From assembly GCA_004376695.1 (NCBI GenBank), contig SOJB01000030.1, positions 1 through 22,697 on the forward strand: a DNA stretch of 22,697 bases. Direction: 5' to 3'. How positions within the stretch are numbered: the stretch's first letter is position 1; every line of letters starts with the position of its first letter. The translations under genes and the position numbers were made by a program. Below are positions 1 to 7,944 of the stretch, piece after piece. A model generated the notes under the pieces. The model worked only from the letters and a program-made list of their open reading frames with translations, was not told the origin of the DNA and searched no databases. Origin of the DNA: Dehalococcoidia bacterium. Its GTDB lineage: Bacteria > Chloroflexota > Dehalococcoidia > GIF9 > AB-539-J10.

Positions 1-264
1 CTGGATGTTCAAAGGCAGCTGGCGATTGAGAATTATCTCAACGATACAGTAGAGGCCCCTGCCGTTACTGAGGAAGAAGCCAGGGCATACTACGAGGACT
101 ACAGGGAGTCCTTCCTGCTGCGATATCCAGATCAGCCGTTTCCGCCGTTTGAGCAGGTACAATCGGAGATAGTGAAGTTGCTATCGCAGGAAAAGCAACA
201 GGAAGCTATGCTCATTCTAATCGAGGAACTGGAAGAGAAGGCTGACGTCAGAAGATACACGTGA
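1..264 (+). CDS. SurA/PrsA-like peptidyl-prolyl isomerase or chaperone, C-terminal fragment
   Basis: The window opens inside this gene; the visible 87 codons are open from base 1 and end at a TGA. The segment is acidic and helical and contains the pattern VTEEEARAYYEDYRESF, then a PPFEQVQSEIVKLLSQEK stretch and a final helix ending in KADVRRYT. Alternating helices of this kind, with a 'V(T/S)EEE(A/V)..YY......F' hinge and a '(F).(V)...I...L...K' helix, are typical of the SurA N-terminal/parvulin-type foldases that are exported and help fold secreted proteins. Any signal peptide, lipobox or parvulin PPIase core would lie upstream of the window and cannot be seen. The family call is from pattern alone and a generic trigger-factor-like foldase is not excluded. 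Confidence 0.6.
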   Translation: MDVQRQLAIENYLNDTVEAPAVTEEEARAYYEDYRESFLLRYPDQPFPPFEQVQSEIVKLLSQEKQQEAMLILIEELEEKADVRRYT

Positions 265-627
265 CCGCAATGACTCATCCCATTGCGGGGTCTGGAGTGG
301 TCCCTTCGATAACCAGCAGGGCACAGCTGCGCAGGCCTGGCGCGCATGTGAAGAATCTCAGCCCGGATTGCTCTGTTCTCTGCCGCTGATTCCGTGGTCC
401 GCTCTTCGACGTACATCGACACCCCGCCAACATCAAGAAACCGGCCATTGTCACGAAGCAGAGCGTCCAGAGGTATCCCCGTGTGGTCTTTGCCAGGGGG
501 TATCAGATAGGGGATGACGGTGAAAATGAACCGGCTCCAACAAAGAGCGCAGTGTATGATATCATCAGTAGTCTCTCCCTTAAGGCACCGGCCGTTGGCC
601 GGATCTGTACTACCTGGAGGAGCACGA
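265..627. other. Non-coding stretch of 363 bases before the 5'-nucleotidase gene
   Basis: I find no convincing gene here. A plus-strand frame through 483-752 and a long minus-strand frame through 132-794 are open, but both run over neighbouring genes and lack start signals. Two short minus-strand peptides look coding-like, roughly 380-450 (…RFLDVGGVSMYVEE…) and 290-340 in another frame (…ALLVIEGTTPDPAMG, then stop). They could be a frame-broken remnant of a lost gene, but I cannot assign a family. A perfect 10-base palindrome (ATGATATCAT) sits at 556-565. No clear -35/-10 pair was found. Confidence 0.4.
616..621 (+). promoter_or_regulatory. Ribosome binding site deciding the 5'-nucleotidase start
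   Basis: GGAGGA lies seven bases before an in-frame TTG at 628 and thirteen before an ATG at 634. The upstream ATG at 514 has no such site. This is why the TTG (or, less likely, the second ATG) is preferred. Confidence 0.55.
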
Positions 628-2643
628 TTGTCAATGCATGGCAGAATTCGCCTGCTCAGGGCAAGAAGATGGTTGTTCTGGATCCTGACAACCATCCTCG
701 TAGTCGCCTTACTCCCGGGCATTCCCGGGAGTTTGGAGGGCCACGCGAGTGAAACCGAAGAACTGCATTTCTGCATACTCCATACCAACGACATACATTC
801 GGCGCTGATACCCCATTCGCCGGCCGTAGACTACCACCCCGAGAAAGAAAACCCTGCTATAGGAGGTCTTGCGCGGCTGGCCACGGCCGTGGAGGGAATC
901 CGACAGAACAAGAGGGAGGAAGGTGAGCCGGTCCTTCTCTTTGACGCAGGTGATTTTCTGGGAGGCGCCGCCTTCGCCTGGCTGGCCCTTCACGGTTACG
1001 CCGCCGAGCTTACCATAATGCAGAAGATGGGATACGACGCTGTTGCCATCGGCAACCACGAATACGACTATGGCCCCGACGTCCTGGCGCAATATCTTCT
1101 GAAAGCGGGGTACCCCGAAGCCCACCGGAAGACACTGGTGCTGGCCTCCAACACGAAGGCAGCGGAGAACCATCCCCTGGCTGCCCGGGACCTCTACCGG
1201 AACAGCGGGATGTTTGAACTGGAAAACGGCCTGACAGTAGGAGTTTTCGGCCTCATAGGTGAAAGCGCCGTCCTGACAATGGTCGAAGACGACGAGATGC
1301 AGTTCCTTGACCCATACGAGGCGGCCCGCCGGGCGGTAGATGAGCTGAAAGCACAGGGTGCCGATATCATCGTAGGCATAACTCACTCCGGCGTGGATGA
1401 AGACCGTGAACTGGCACGGGAGGTTCCGGACATCGACGTAATCGTAGGCGGTCACTGCCATACCGCCCTGTACAGGCCGGTCATGGAAGGCGCTACCCTC
1501 ATTGTCCAGGCCGGTTCCCTGGGAGAGTATCTGGGGCAACTGGAGCTGGCGTACAACCCCAACACGGGCAAGGTACGGGTGCGCAACGAAGAAAACGACC
1601 GCCCGTTCCTGGTTCCCATCGACAACAGCTTTGCGCCTCACCCGGAAATCGATGCCCTGGTCACGGAATATACCCGCGTATTGAATGCGCACATACGTGA
1701 GATGACCGGCGGCGAATTCGACGATGTCATGACTACGGTAGCCAGGTCTGACTTTGTCCTGTCCAATCAACCGCCCTTGAGTGAAACTCCCCTCGGCAAC
1801 TTCGTTACCGATGCCATGCGGCTGGTCGCCCAGGAGGTTACCGGCAAGAGGGTCGACATAGCAGGTCAGGCCAACGGCATCATCCGAAAGAGCATCTTTC
1901 CCGGCGCCATGGAACACTCTGGAGGAGATGTTTCTTTCTACGAGATCGTCGAAGCTGTAGGCATGGGACACGGACACGACGGCTACGCAGGTTGTCCCAT
2001 TGTATCTGTCTATATCACCGGCGAAGAAGTGCGCCGGCTGCTGGAGATAACCATACTGCTGCAGGAGTTTATGGAAGATTCCTTCTTGCAGTTCTCCGGC
2101 CTGCGATACAGCTACAATCCCTCCAATGCGGTGCTCTTGACCGTGCCTTTCATAAACCTGCCCGTTCCCACGACCCGTGCAGTTACCAGGGCCGAGCTTT
2201 ACACGGGAGATGGGATTCAACCTGCAGACGGTGAAGGGTACATCCCGTTAAGACGCGGAGACGAGAAGTTGTACCACCTGGTTACCGACGGCTACATCCT
2301 CCTCTTCCTCCCCATGGTGACAGACATGCTGCCCCAGCTGGAGATAGTGCCCAAGAATGCCGATGGAGAGCCGGTACCGCTGGAAAGACTGGACGAACTG
2401 ATAGTGCATCATGCCGACGGCAGAGAACTCAAAGTGTGGGAGGCAGTGGTGAGCTATGCCGCAGCGCAGCCGCCGGGAGCGGATGGTGTACCCCGGATAC
2501 CCGATTATTATGAAGGTGTCGCCGGGCGCATTAACAGAACCTGGACTTTCCCATTCATAGGATGGCTTGTCTTGATTCTGGCGGCCATTGCGGCGGGAAT
2601 AGTATTCCTGCTCCTCCGCAGGAGAAGGCACAGGAAGCTGTAA
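628..2643 (+). CDS. Membrane-anchored 5'-nucleotidase/2',3'-cyclic phosphodiesterase (UshA family)
   Basis: This is a secreted metallophosphoesterase that would release phosphate from nucleotides outside the membrane. From the TTG at 628 it has 671 residues. A basic N-terminus and hydrophobic segment (about residues 7-32) act as signal peptide or anchor. The calcineurin-like domain shows the family blocks in order: LHTNDIH (51-57), DAGD (106-109), GNHEYDYG (142-149), THSG (252-255) and GGHCHT (274-279), giving a complete dimetal site. The 5'-nucleotidase C-terminal domain starts near 385 (ETPLGNFVTDAM). Its usual substrate-binding NGGG-x-R block is altered to QANGIIR. A second hydrophobic helix (about 641-662) followed by RRRRHRKL anchors the C-terminus. 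Signal plus C-terminal TM and no LPXTG fits a protein displayed on a single-membrane or S-layered cell. The ATG at 514 would add 38 residues unlike the family. Confidence 0.9.
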   Translation: MSMHGRIRLLRARRWLFWILTTILVVALLPGIPGSLEGHASETEELHFCILHTNDIHSALIPHSPAVDYHPEKENPAIGGLARLATAVEGIRQNKREEGEPVLLFDAGDFLGGAAFAWLALHGYAAELTIMQKMGYDAVAIGNHEYDYGPDVLAQYLLKAGYPEAHRKTLVLASNTKAAENHPLAARDLYRNSGMFELENGLTVGVFGLIGESAVLTMVEDDEMQFLDPYEAARRAVDELKAQGADIIVGITHSGVDEDRELAREVPDIDVIVGGHCHTALYRPVMEGATLIVQAGSLGEYLGQLELAYNPNTGKVRVRNEENDRPFLVPIDNSFAPHPEIDALVTEYTRVLNAHIREMTGGEFDDVMTTVARSDFVLSNQPPLSETPLGNFVTDAMRLVAQEVTGKRVDIAGQANGIIRKSIFPGAMEHSGGDVSFYEIVEAVGMGHGHDGYAGCPIVSVYITGEEVRRLLEITILLQEFMEDSFLQFSGLRYSYNPSNAVLLTVPFINLPVPTTRAVTRAELYTGDGIQPADGEGYIPLRRGDEKLYHLVTDGYILLFLPMVTDMLPQLEIVPKNADGEPVPLERLDELIVHHADGRELKVWEAVVSYAAAQPPGADGVPRIPDYYEGVAGRINRTWTFPFIGWLVLILAAIAAGIVFLLLRRRRHRKL

Positions 2644-2698
2644 GATACGATTCGCGTGGCGCAGCCGGACTGTCAGGCACATTACAATAGGTGATATC

Positions 2699-2977
2699 GT
2701 GGCAGGCGAAGAACGATCAAGAATAATGGCTCACATTCAGCCCAATGCCGGTCGGAGCGAGGTAATGGGCTTCAGAGCCGGAGTTCTACAGGTAAGGATT
2801 GCCGCACCTCCCATAAAGGGCAAGGCTAATGACGAGTTGATGAGATTGCTCAGTGATGTCCTGGGAGTCAGCAAGAGCAACCTTGCTATCGAAAAAGGTG
2901 TCACCAGCAGGAAGAAGACAATAATCATCACAGGGTTGGGACAAGACCGGGTCGTGAAGCTGCTTGAAGGGCACTGA
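2699..2977 (+). CDS. DUF167 (YggU family) small protein
   Basis: 92 residues from a GTG start preceded by AGGTGA at 2689-2694. The whole protein matches DUF167: an I-QPNAGRSEV opening (residues 13-21), then RIAAPPIKGKAND (33-45), LGVSK, and GVTSRKKTIII near the end. Family members are compact alpha/beta proteins, widespread in bacteria and archaea, without an agreed biochemical role. It follows the nucleotidase by 55 bases on the same strand, so the two may share a transcript. If GTG is not used, the ATG at 2726 still keeps the conserved core. Confidence 0.85.
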   Translation: MAGEERSRIMAHIQPNAGRSEVMGFRAGVLQVRIAAPPIKGKANDELMRLLSDVLGVSKSNLAIEKGVTSRKKTIIITGLGQDRVVKLLEGH

Positions 2978-3032
2978 ACCACACTTGAGGCAATAATCTA
3001 CCCGATTACTGCCCAGCTTCGCGGCTCCCTCA

Positions 3033-3290
3033 TTAAGGCAAGGTGCGCCTTAGTTCAAACACCACCGGGTTTTCGGCATCGGGGCAGACAACAATAGCCT
3101 TGTTGCGATCTTGCTCCCATGGAAACGAACCGCCGAACTGCAGGACCTGGGCAAAGGGGAAAAGGGAGTAAAAGGCCCATGAGCAAAGGTTGGCTGGAGT
3201 CCCTTGTCCGATGACAAACTCGTCACCGACCCTGTGTTTGGCCGTGCAGGTCCCCTTCTGGGAGATTACCTTAGCTATGACTTCAGACAT
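3033..3290 (-). CDS. TIGR04076 family small protein
   Basis: 85 residues, ATG start with GGAGG nine bases upstream (minus strand). It carries the family signature: KHRVGDEFVI near residue 18, then NLCSWAFYSLFPFAQVL (35-51), GGSFPWEQD and VCPDAENPVVFEL (68-80). Conserved cysteines at 15, 36 and 69 suggest a metal or redox role. The family is common in anaerobic bacteria and archaea; its function is unknown to me. It is convergent with the DUF167 gene (55 bases apart) and divergent from the zinc-ribbon gene. Confidence 0.8.
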   Translation of the reverse strand: MSEVIAKVISQKGTCTAKHRVGDEFVIGQGTPANLCSWAFYSLFPFAQVLQFGGSFPWEQDRNKAIVVCPDAENPVVFELRRTLP

Positions 3291-3469
3291 TTCAACCTCC
3301 TATCTCGACGCCGTTTGGACTGACACTTCTGTCCTCCATTTCCGCCTGGAGCGACCTGAGTTACCTGCATAGTATATATCGTACGGCTCAATATGAGCGA
3401 GCGGCGTATGCACAGTCCGCGAAAACAATGGATGGCAACGAATTCTCCTTCTCGATTCAGCGCAGGTAC

Positions 3470-3499
3470 TTGACAAGAAAACCATGACTGGTGTATAAG
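3470..3499 (+). promoter_or_regulatory. Sigma70-type promoter for the zinc-ribbon gene
   Basis: TTGACA at 3470-3475 and TATAAG at 3494-3499, separated by 18 bases. Transcription would start near 3506, giving a leader of about 120 bases before the gene at 3626. The 335-base interval 3291-3625 holds nothing else I can name. Confidence 0.55.
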
Positions 3500-3625
3500 G
3501 TATGCGGTGGTTCTTAGTTTAGGTTGTCACATACTTGGTTAATCAATCTCGATTCACTGAAGATCGTTCAAGCGTTTGGATGACCGTAACTCAAGCCAAC
3601 TATCTAGAAGAAAGGAGGTCATCCA

Positions 3626-3925
3626 ATGAGTTTTCAGGACAAGTCGCTCCGGTGCGCCGATTGCGGGCAAGATTTCATCTTCACTTCCGGTGAGCAAGAG
3701 TTCTACGCGTCTCGCGGTTTGCAGAACGAACCCAGACGTTGCCCCGAGTGTCGGCGAACCAGGAAATCAGAGCGCCGCGCGGGCAATGACTACGGATCCC
3801 CACGCCAGATGTTCCCCGCGGTATGCGCCGACTGTGGCAAAGACACCGAAGTACCATTTGAGCCCCGCGAAGAGAGGCCGGTATACTGCAACGAGTGCTA
3901 CAGCAAAGTCAGAATGAACAGATAA
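3626..3925 (+). CDS. Double zinc-ribbon protein (CxxC family)
   Basis: 99 residues behind a strong AAAGGAGGT site. Eight cysteines form four CxxC pairs: C10/C13 with C39/C42, and C67/C70 with C88/C91, so two zinc ribbons are expected. The first has the widespread pattern C-x2-C-x-(D/E)-F-x-F-x3-EQ-x-FY-x4-G followed by PxRCPxCR. The second has CADCGKDTEVPFEP then RPVYCNECY. Proteins with these blocks occur in many anaerobes and are thought to bind nucleic acid or act as small regulators, but none is well characterised that I know of. The gene stands alone between its own promoter and a terminator hairpin. Confidence 0.8.
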   Translation: MSFQDKSLRCADCGQDFIFTSGEQEFYASRGLQNEPRRCPECRRTRKSERRAGNDYGSPRQMFPAVCADCGKDTEVPFEPREERPVYCNECYSKVRMNR

Positions 3926-3950
3926 GGCCACGTCGGTCTTAAAGACGCAG

Positions 3951-3990
3951 AAGGCCGGGTACCCTGAAGTACAGGATACCCGGCCTTTCG
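3951..3990 (+). terminator. Hairpin terminator after the zinc-ribbon gene
   Basis: AGGCCGGGTAcCCTG (from 3952) pairs with CAGGaTACCCGGCCT (to 3986), a stem of about 15 pairs with one mismatch and a five-base loop, with an extra A-T pair at the base and TTTCGATT after it. The T-run is short. The stem could also serve transcripts arriving from the minus-strand operon that ends at 4099. Confidence 0.7.
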
Positions 3991-4098
3991 ATTACCAGAG
4001 CAAGGTTAGTATGACACAGGTTCCAGCGTTTTCCAGTCATTGCCGGTCTTGATGGATTATCGAGGGAGATTACGGTTCGCCTCTGGGCATCGACTGCG

Positions 4099-5520
4099 TC
4101 AGTCCTCTGGCCGAGGGTAATTGGAGTGCCCGAGTCGGTAGCGTTTAGCTTGCCTTACAGGTTTCACATTGCCCCGGTAGTCGGGGGCGATGATGTTGAA
4201 TACCAGGCTTATCTTGGGATCCACCATCCGCGAACTGATTCGCGTTTCGATCTCGTCCAAAGAGAGACACGTGGTGATAACCATCGGTAACCTGGCATTG
4301 TAACGGTAGTTTATTAATTGATATAGCTTCTCCTGAGCCCAGGGCGTAGCTGACTGCTCTCCGAAGTCATCGAGTATCAGCAGAGGAATCTCTCTGATCT
4401 TCTCGAAGAACTTGTCATAGGGCATTTTGCTGTCGGGACTGAACGAGGAGCGCAAATGGTCAAGAAGATCGGGCACGACTACAAAGAAGAGTGCTTCTCC
4501 CTGCGCCCGCCGATGATTGGCAATAGCTGCCGCGAGGTGAGTCTTGCCACAACCATTGATGCCCTGGAATATCAGCCAGCCCTCCGGAGAGCGGGCGAAT
4601 CCCTGTGCCAAATTGAAAGCCTGGCGCAAATTCTGACGCTGTTCCAGGGGAAGCTCCAGCCTCTCGCGGTCGAAGTTATCAAAGGCCATACCTTGTAGTA
4701 GCTCTAGTTCTAAGCCATACTGGTGTTCCAGGGGCGATCTCTGATCGATCGTCCATACCTGGCAGAACTCATTATCAGCGAGACGGCCACGCATGCGTTC
4801 ATCCATTTTCTCCGCTGGCGCGTCGGTGGTGATCACCGTCGCCATCCTGGCATTGAAGCGGTGATTAAGGAGTTGTTCCAGTTTCTCTTTAGCCCAGGCA
4901 GTAGCGCTTCCCGTAGCAAGGTCATCAAGCACCAGCAGAGGCGCGTTCTTTACCTGCTCAAACAGCTCGTCATAAGTGATGTCGCTTGCGGGACTGAAAG
5001 CGGAGCGGAGGTGGTCCAGGAGGTCGGCAGCACCGATATAGAACACGGGCTCTCCCGAGCCAAGACGGCGATTGGCGACAGCGCAAGCCAGGTGCGTTTT
5101 GCCAGAGCCACCCGCACCCGAAAACACCAGCCAGCCCTCGGGATTATCGGCAAAGGCCTTAGCAGCCTGGCAAATCCGGGTGAAGTGCTCCTGGGAAGCG
5201 GCATTGGCCGTCCTTCCTTTAGGAGACAGATTATCAAATGTAAGCTGCTTCAAAGCACCCAGGTTGCTATACCTCTCAAGGAATTCCGACTTCTTCCTTC
5301 TCAGGTCTCCTCTGCTGCAGCTACACGGTACCGCGCGGCCATAATCAGCCTTCCCTGAATCCAGGACAGGATGCACAAAGCCGGCTCCCCTGCAAAGAGG
5401 GCAGGTTTCACCGTCTTCAGCCAAGGGCAAGGGAGCGTCACCTTTTGACGAGGTGCCCGTATTTGCCCTTGACATATTTGCTTGGGCCACCTTTTTTAGC
5501 GTTTCCTTGATACTCTCCAC
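4099..5520 (-). CDS. DnaC/DnaI-like helicase loader with two tandem AAA+ domains
   Basis: 473 residues from a GTG start. An N-terminal zinc-finger-like block (C40-x2-C43 and C66-x-C68) is typical of DnaC/DnaI-like loaders. Two AAA+ domains follow. Domain 1: TFDN (94-97), Walker A GAGGSGKT (135-142), Walker B LLVLDD (195-200), VITT (229-232) and a candidate arginine finger at 242/246. Domain 2: AFDN (279-282), GINGCGKT (320-327), LLILDD (380-385), VITT (414-417), arginines 427/431. All pairs are exactly 185 residues apart, and about half of positions are identical by eye across the core. Usual loaders have one such domain (about 250-330 residues). The gene is last in the replication operon and overlaps the DnaD-like gene by 83 bases; a later ATG at 5475 would shorten the overlap. 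Its expected role is loading DnaB onto DNA. IstB-type transposition ATPases are related but no transposase is nearby. Confidence 0.88.
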   Translation of the reverse strand: MESIKETLKKVAQANMSRANTGTSSKGDAPLPLAEDGETCPLCRGAGFVHPVLDSGKADYGRAVPCSCSRGDLRRKKSEFLERYSNLGALKQLTFDNLSPKGRTANAASQEHFTRICQAAKAFADNPEGWLVFSGAGGSGKTHLACAVANRRLGSGEPVFYIGAADLLDHLRSAFSPASDITYDELFEQVKNAPLLVLDDLATGSATAWAKEKLEQLLNHRFNARMATVITTDAPAEKMDERMRGRLADNEFCQVWTIDQRSPLEHQYGLELELLQGMAFDNFDRERLELPLEQRQNLRQAFNLAQGFARSPEGWLIFQGINGCGKTHLAAAIANHRRAQGEALFFVVVPDLLDHLRSSFSPDSKMPYDKFFEKIREIPLLILDDFGEQSATPWAQEKLYQLINYRYNARLPMVITTCLSLDEIETRISSRMVDPKISLVFNIIAPDYRGNVKPVRQAKRYRLGHSNYPRPED

Positions 5521-6085
5521 TGTCCTTACCTTCGCTAGCCCACCTTTCCAGGATGCGGGCGATGTATCTCCAACTCCGCTTATTAAGCATCACTGCTTCC
5601 TTAAATGCATCTTCAATCCACCGGGGCGGATAGAACTTCTCTGCTTCCTTGAGCTCTTCCGCAATCATGGGCGTTATTATGCCTATGTTCTGCTCGTAGA
5701 GAGTGAAGATATTGGCAGCCGGCGGCTGATAATCCGGGTACATCGGAGCGGCCATAGCATATACATCCTCGGGCACTCCGTCTATATCCAGAGTCGAGTG
5801 TAACAGTGCGCCATCCTCCACGGCCGAGGCCAGGGCCTGGCGCAGTTTCTCCTCGTCTAGCCCAGCTGGCAGTTGACGGCTTTCAGCTTTCAGCTCTCTG
5901 TAAGTAACCCCGATAATATCGGGATGCCGGAGGTCTTGCTTTCGCTGGATAAGATAAGCCGCACATAACACGACCTTAAGCTCGGCCACATTCTGAATCC
6001 TGGCCATCGTCTCGGTGAAGAAAGAGCCGGGCAAGGAGATAGACTCTGTTCTCGCCTGAGATTTCGATAATCGCCGGTTCGGCAT
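5438..6085 (-). CDS. DnaD-domain replication initiation/primosome protein
   Basis: 215 residues, ATG start with GAAGGT six bases upstream. An N-terminal winged-helix-like region (about 30-115) is followed by a DnaB_2/DnaD domain at about 126-186, recognisable from YEQNIGIITPMIAEEL (130-145), W156 and NKRSWRYIARILERW (168-182), ending in a basic tail. In Firmicutes, DnaD and DnaB proteins remodel origin DNA and work with the DnaI loader to place the replicative helicase. Here the gene lies between dnaB and the DnaC-like gene (10 bases after dnaB), so it probably works in the same step. Phage-type DnaD proteins look alike, but the housekeeping context favours a chromosomal primosome role. Confidence 0.88.
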   Translation of the reverse strand: MPNRRLSKSQARTESISLPGSFFTETMARIQNVAELKVVLCAAYLIQRKQDLRHPDIIGVTYRELKAESRQLPAGLDEEKLRQALASAVEDGALLHSTLDIDGVPEDVYAMAAPMYPDYQPPAANIFTLYEQNIGIITPMIAEELKEAEKFYPPRWIEDAFKEAVMLNKRSWRYIARILERWASEGKDSGEYQGNAKKGGPSKYVKGKYGHLVKR

Positions 6086-6095
6086 GTTTTTACCT

Positions 6096-7472
6096 TCATG
6101 AGGCAGAAATCAACTCGGCCTCTAGACTAGTAAACTTGCTGGTCCTGCCCACGAATCGTAGCTTAAGCTGTCCTAAAGGACCATTGCGATGTTTGGCTAT
6201 GATGATATCCGCGATGCCGCGGGGATAAGGCTCCTTTTCGATGTCATGCACCTTACTCCACTCCTCGACAGAAAAATACATGTCATCTCGATAGATGAAG
6301 AGAACGACATCAGCATCTTGCTCGATGCTGCCGCTTTCGCGCAGGTCAGCAAGCTGAGGTATATGGGAGGCCCGCCATTCTACGGCCCGACTGAGCTGGG
6401 ACACCGTCAGTACCGGCACACTCAGTTCCCTGGCCAGGGCTTTCAAGGCTCCGGTTATCTTGCTGATTTCCTGCACTCGGGTTTCGTTCTTGCCATCGCC
6501 GTGTATCAGCTGCAGATAGTCGATGATAACAAGGTCGATGTTCCGTTCGAAGTGAAGGCGTCGCACCTTGCTCCTTATATCGAGGATCCGGAGTTGAGGT
6601 GAATCATCGACATAAATCGGTGCCTCGGACAGGATTCCGCTCGCTTCCATGATCCTGATCTCATCATGCTCACTGAAGCCGCCAAGATGGACCTTTCTGA
6701 AATCCACCCCGGACTCACTGGCCAGCAGCCTCTGTACGACCGCTTCCCGGGACATTTCCAAGCTGCACAAAGCAACACATGCCTTCTGGTTAACGGCCGC
6801 GTTTCTGGCGATGTTCAGAGCCAAACTCGTCTTGCCCACGCTAGGCCTCGCCGCCAGAACAACCAGGTCAGACCTCTGCAATCCCCCCAGGAAATCGTCC
6901 AGGGCGGCAAAACCGGTCAGAACATGAGGTATTCCGCCTTCCCGCGGCGCAGCATGCGGTCCGACCTGCTCGAAGTACTGGCCCAAGGCATCGCGTATTG
7001 GAACAAAATCCCGCGGATCCCGTCTCATTCGCACTTGAAATAGGATGTCTTCGGCCTTGTTGAGGCTGGCATCGATATCGGGGCTGGCTTCATAGCCAAG
7101 TGCCTCAATCTGCCCGGCGGCAGCGATCAGCCGCCGCATCGTCGCTGTACTGGACACTATTTGGGCATAATACTCAGCATGGAGCGATGTGGGCACATTA
7201 CTTATGAGATGACTAAGAAAGGCGGCACCACCGATTTGCTCGAGCTTGTTCTGCCGCATCAGCTCGTGAGCCACCGTAATCTGGTTTATGACTTCGTTGC
7301 GTTGATAAAGAGAGAGACAAGCCTGGTAAATCGCCCGATTCGTTTCGGAGAGGAAATCCTCGGCCTTGAGGGATGTGGAGACTTTCAGTATCGCGTCAGG
7401 GTCAATCAGCAGCGACCCGATTGCTGCCTCCTCAGCCTCGATATCGTGGGGCGGGACTTTCCCCTCTGCCAT
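6096..7472 (-). CDS. dnaB: Replicative DNA helicase DnaB
   Basis: 458 residues, usual length. The N-terminal primase-interacting domain begins PPHDIEAEEAAIGSLL (7-22). The RecA-like domain has Walker A ARPSVGKTS (208-216), SLEMS (237-241), Walker B LVIIDYLQL (314-322), SQLSR (358-362) and LRESGSIEQDADVV (377-390), which includes the arginine-finger region. No intein interrupts these motifs. It unwinds DNA ahead of the replication fork as a hexamer. It starts two bases after the rplI stop and is followed by the DnaD-like and DnaC-like genes, so helicase and loaders are co-expressed. Confidence 0.97.
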   Translation of the reverse strand: MAEGKVPPHDIEAEEAAIGSLLIDPDAILKVSTSLKAEDFLSETNRAIYQACLSLYQRNEVINQITVAHELMRQNKLEQIGGAAFLSHLISNVPTSLHAEYYAQIVSSTATMRRLIAAAGQIEALGYEASPDIDASLNKAEDILFQVRMRRDPRDFVPIRDALGQYFEQVGPHAAPREGGIPHVLTGFAALDDFLGGLQRSDLVVLAARPSVGKTSLALNIARNAAVNQKACVALCSLEMSREAVVQRLLASESGVDFRKVHLGGFSEHDEIRIMEASGILSEAPIYVDDSPQLRILDIRSKVRRLHFERNIDLVIIDYLQLIHGDGKNETRVQEISKITGALKALARELSVPVLTVSQLSRAVEWRASHIPQLADLRESGSIEQDADVVLFIYRDDMYFSVEEWSKVHDIEKEPYPRGIADIIIAKHRNGPLGQLKLRFVGRTSKFTSLEAELISAS

Positions 7473-7474
7473 AC

Positions 7475-7927
7475 CTAGTCTTGCTCCTCCTCGATAACAA
7501 CGGTGATCTTCGGTTTGATGTCGCCGCTCAACCTGACGATCACCTCATGGCTGCCTGCCTGGCGCAGAGGTTTCTCTATATCTATCTTCTTCTTATCAAT
7601 GACGACGCCGGCAACCTGACCCAACTCCTCAGCTATATCGGAACCGGTGACGGAGCCGAACAGGCGGTCTCCGGCTCCCGCACGGGCCTTGAAGTGAATC
7701 TCCTTACCTTCAATCTGCTGAGCCAGTTCAGCCAACTGATCCCGATCGGTGCTCTCTGCTCTCCGTTCCTTCTCGAGTCTGGCCTCCGTTTCTTTGATGA
7801 CCGTGGGTGTGGCCACCACAGCCAGACCGCGAGGCAGAAGGAAATTCCTGGCAAAGCCCGCGGCCACTTCCTTTATCTCTCCAGCTCTTCCCTTCCCGGG
7901 GATGTTCTCTAATAAGACAACTTTCAT
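7475..7927 (-). CDS. rplI: 50S ribosomal protein L9
   Basis: 150 residues, full length. The N-terminal domain MKVVLLENIPGKGRAGEI then VAAGFARNFLLPRGLA is the L9 signature. A charged connecting helix (about 45-75) and the C-terminal domain with LFGSVTGSDIAEEL (89-102) follow. L9 binds 23S rRNA and helps frame maintenance. GAGGAG sits four bases before the ATG. The rplI-dnaB pair is a widely conserved order; here rpsR/ssb are absent and trxB lies 17 bases upstream instead. Confidence 0.97.
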   Translation of the reverse strand: MKVVLLENIPGKGRAGEIKEVAAGFARNFLLPRGLAVVATPTVIKETEARLEKERRAESTDRDQLAELAQQIEGKEIHFKARAGAGDRLFGSVTGSDIAEELGQVAGVVIDKKKIDIEKPLRQAGSHEVIVRLSGDIKPKITVVIEEEQD

Positions 7928-7944
7928 AAAACTCCTCGCTTCGC

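Noticed and set aside
556..565. Perfect palindrome ATGATATCAT as an operator
   Set aside because: Ten bases of symmetry occur by chance about once per kilobase; no promoter is visible beside it.
132..794. 220-residue open frame on the minus strand
   Set aside because: Its two ends are antisense to the foldase and nucleotidase genes and it has no ribosome site; only its middle might hold a decayed remnant.
709..2220. 503-residue open frame on the minus strand
   Set aside because: It is fully antisense to the 5'-nucleotidase, whose motifs are unambiguous; the antisense product shows no family pattern and reflects codon bias.
4723..5358. 211-residue open frame on the plus strand
   Set aside because: It is antisense to the first AAA+ domain of the loader gene and has no recognisable motif.
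4099..5520. Loader gene as an IstB-type transposition helper
   Set aside because: No transposase, terminal repeats or target duplication is nearby, and the gene sits in a replication operon.
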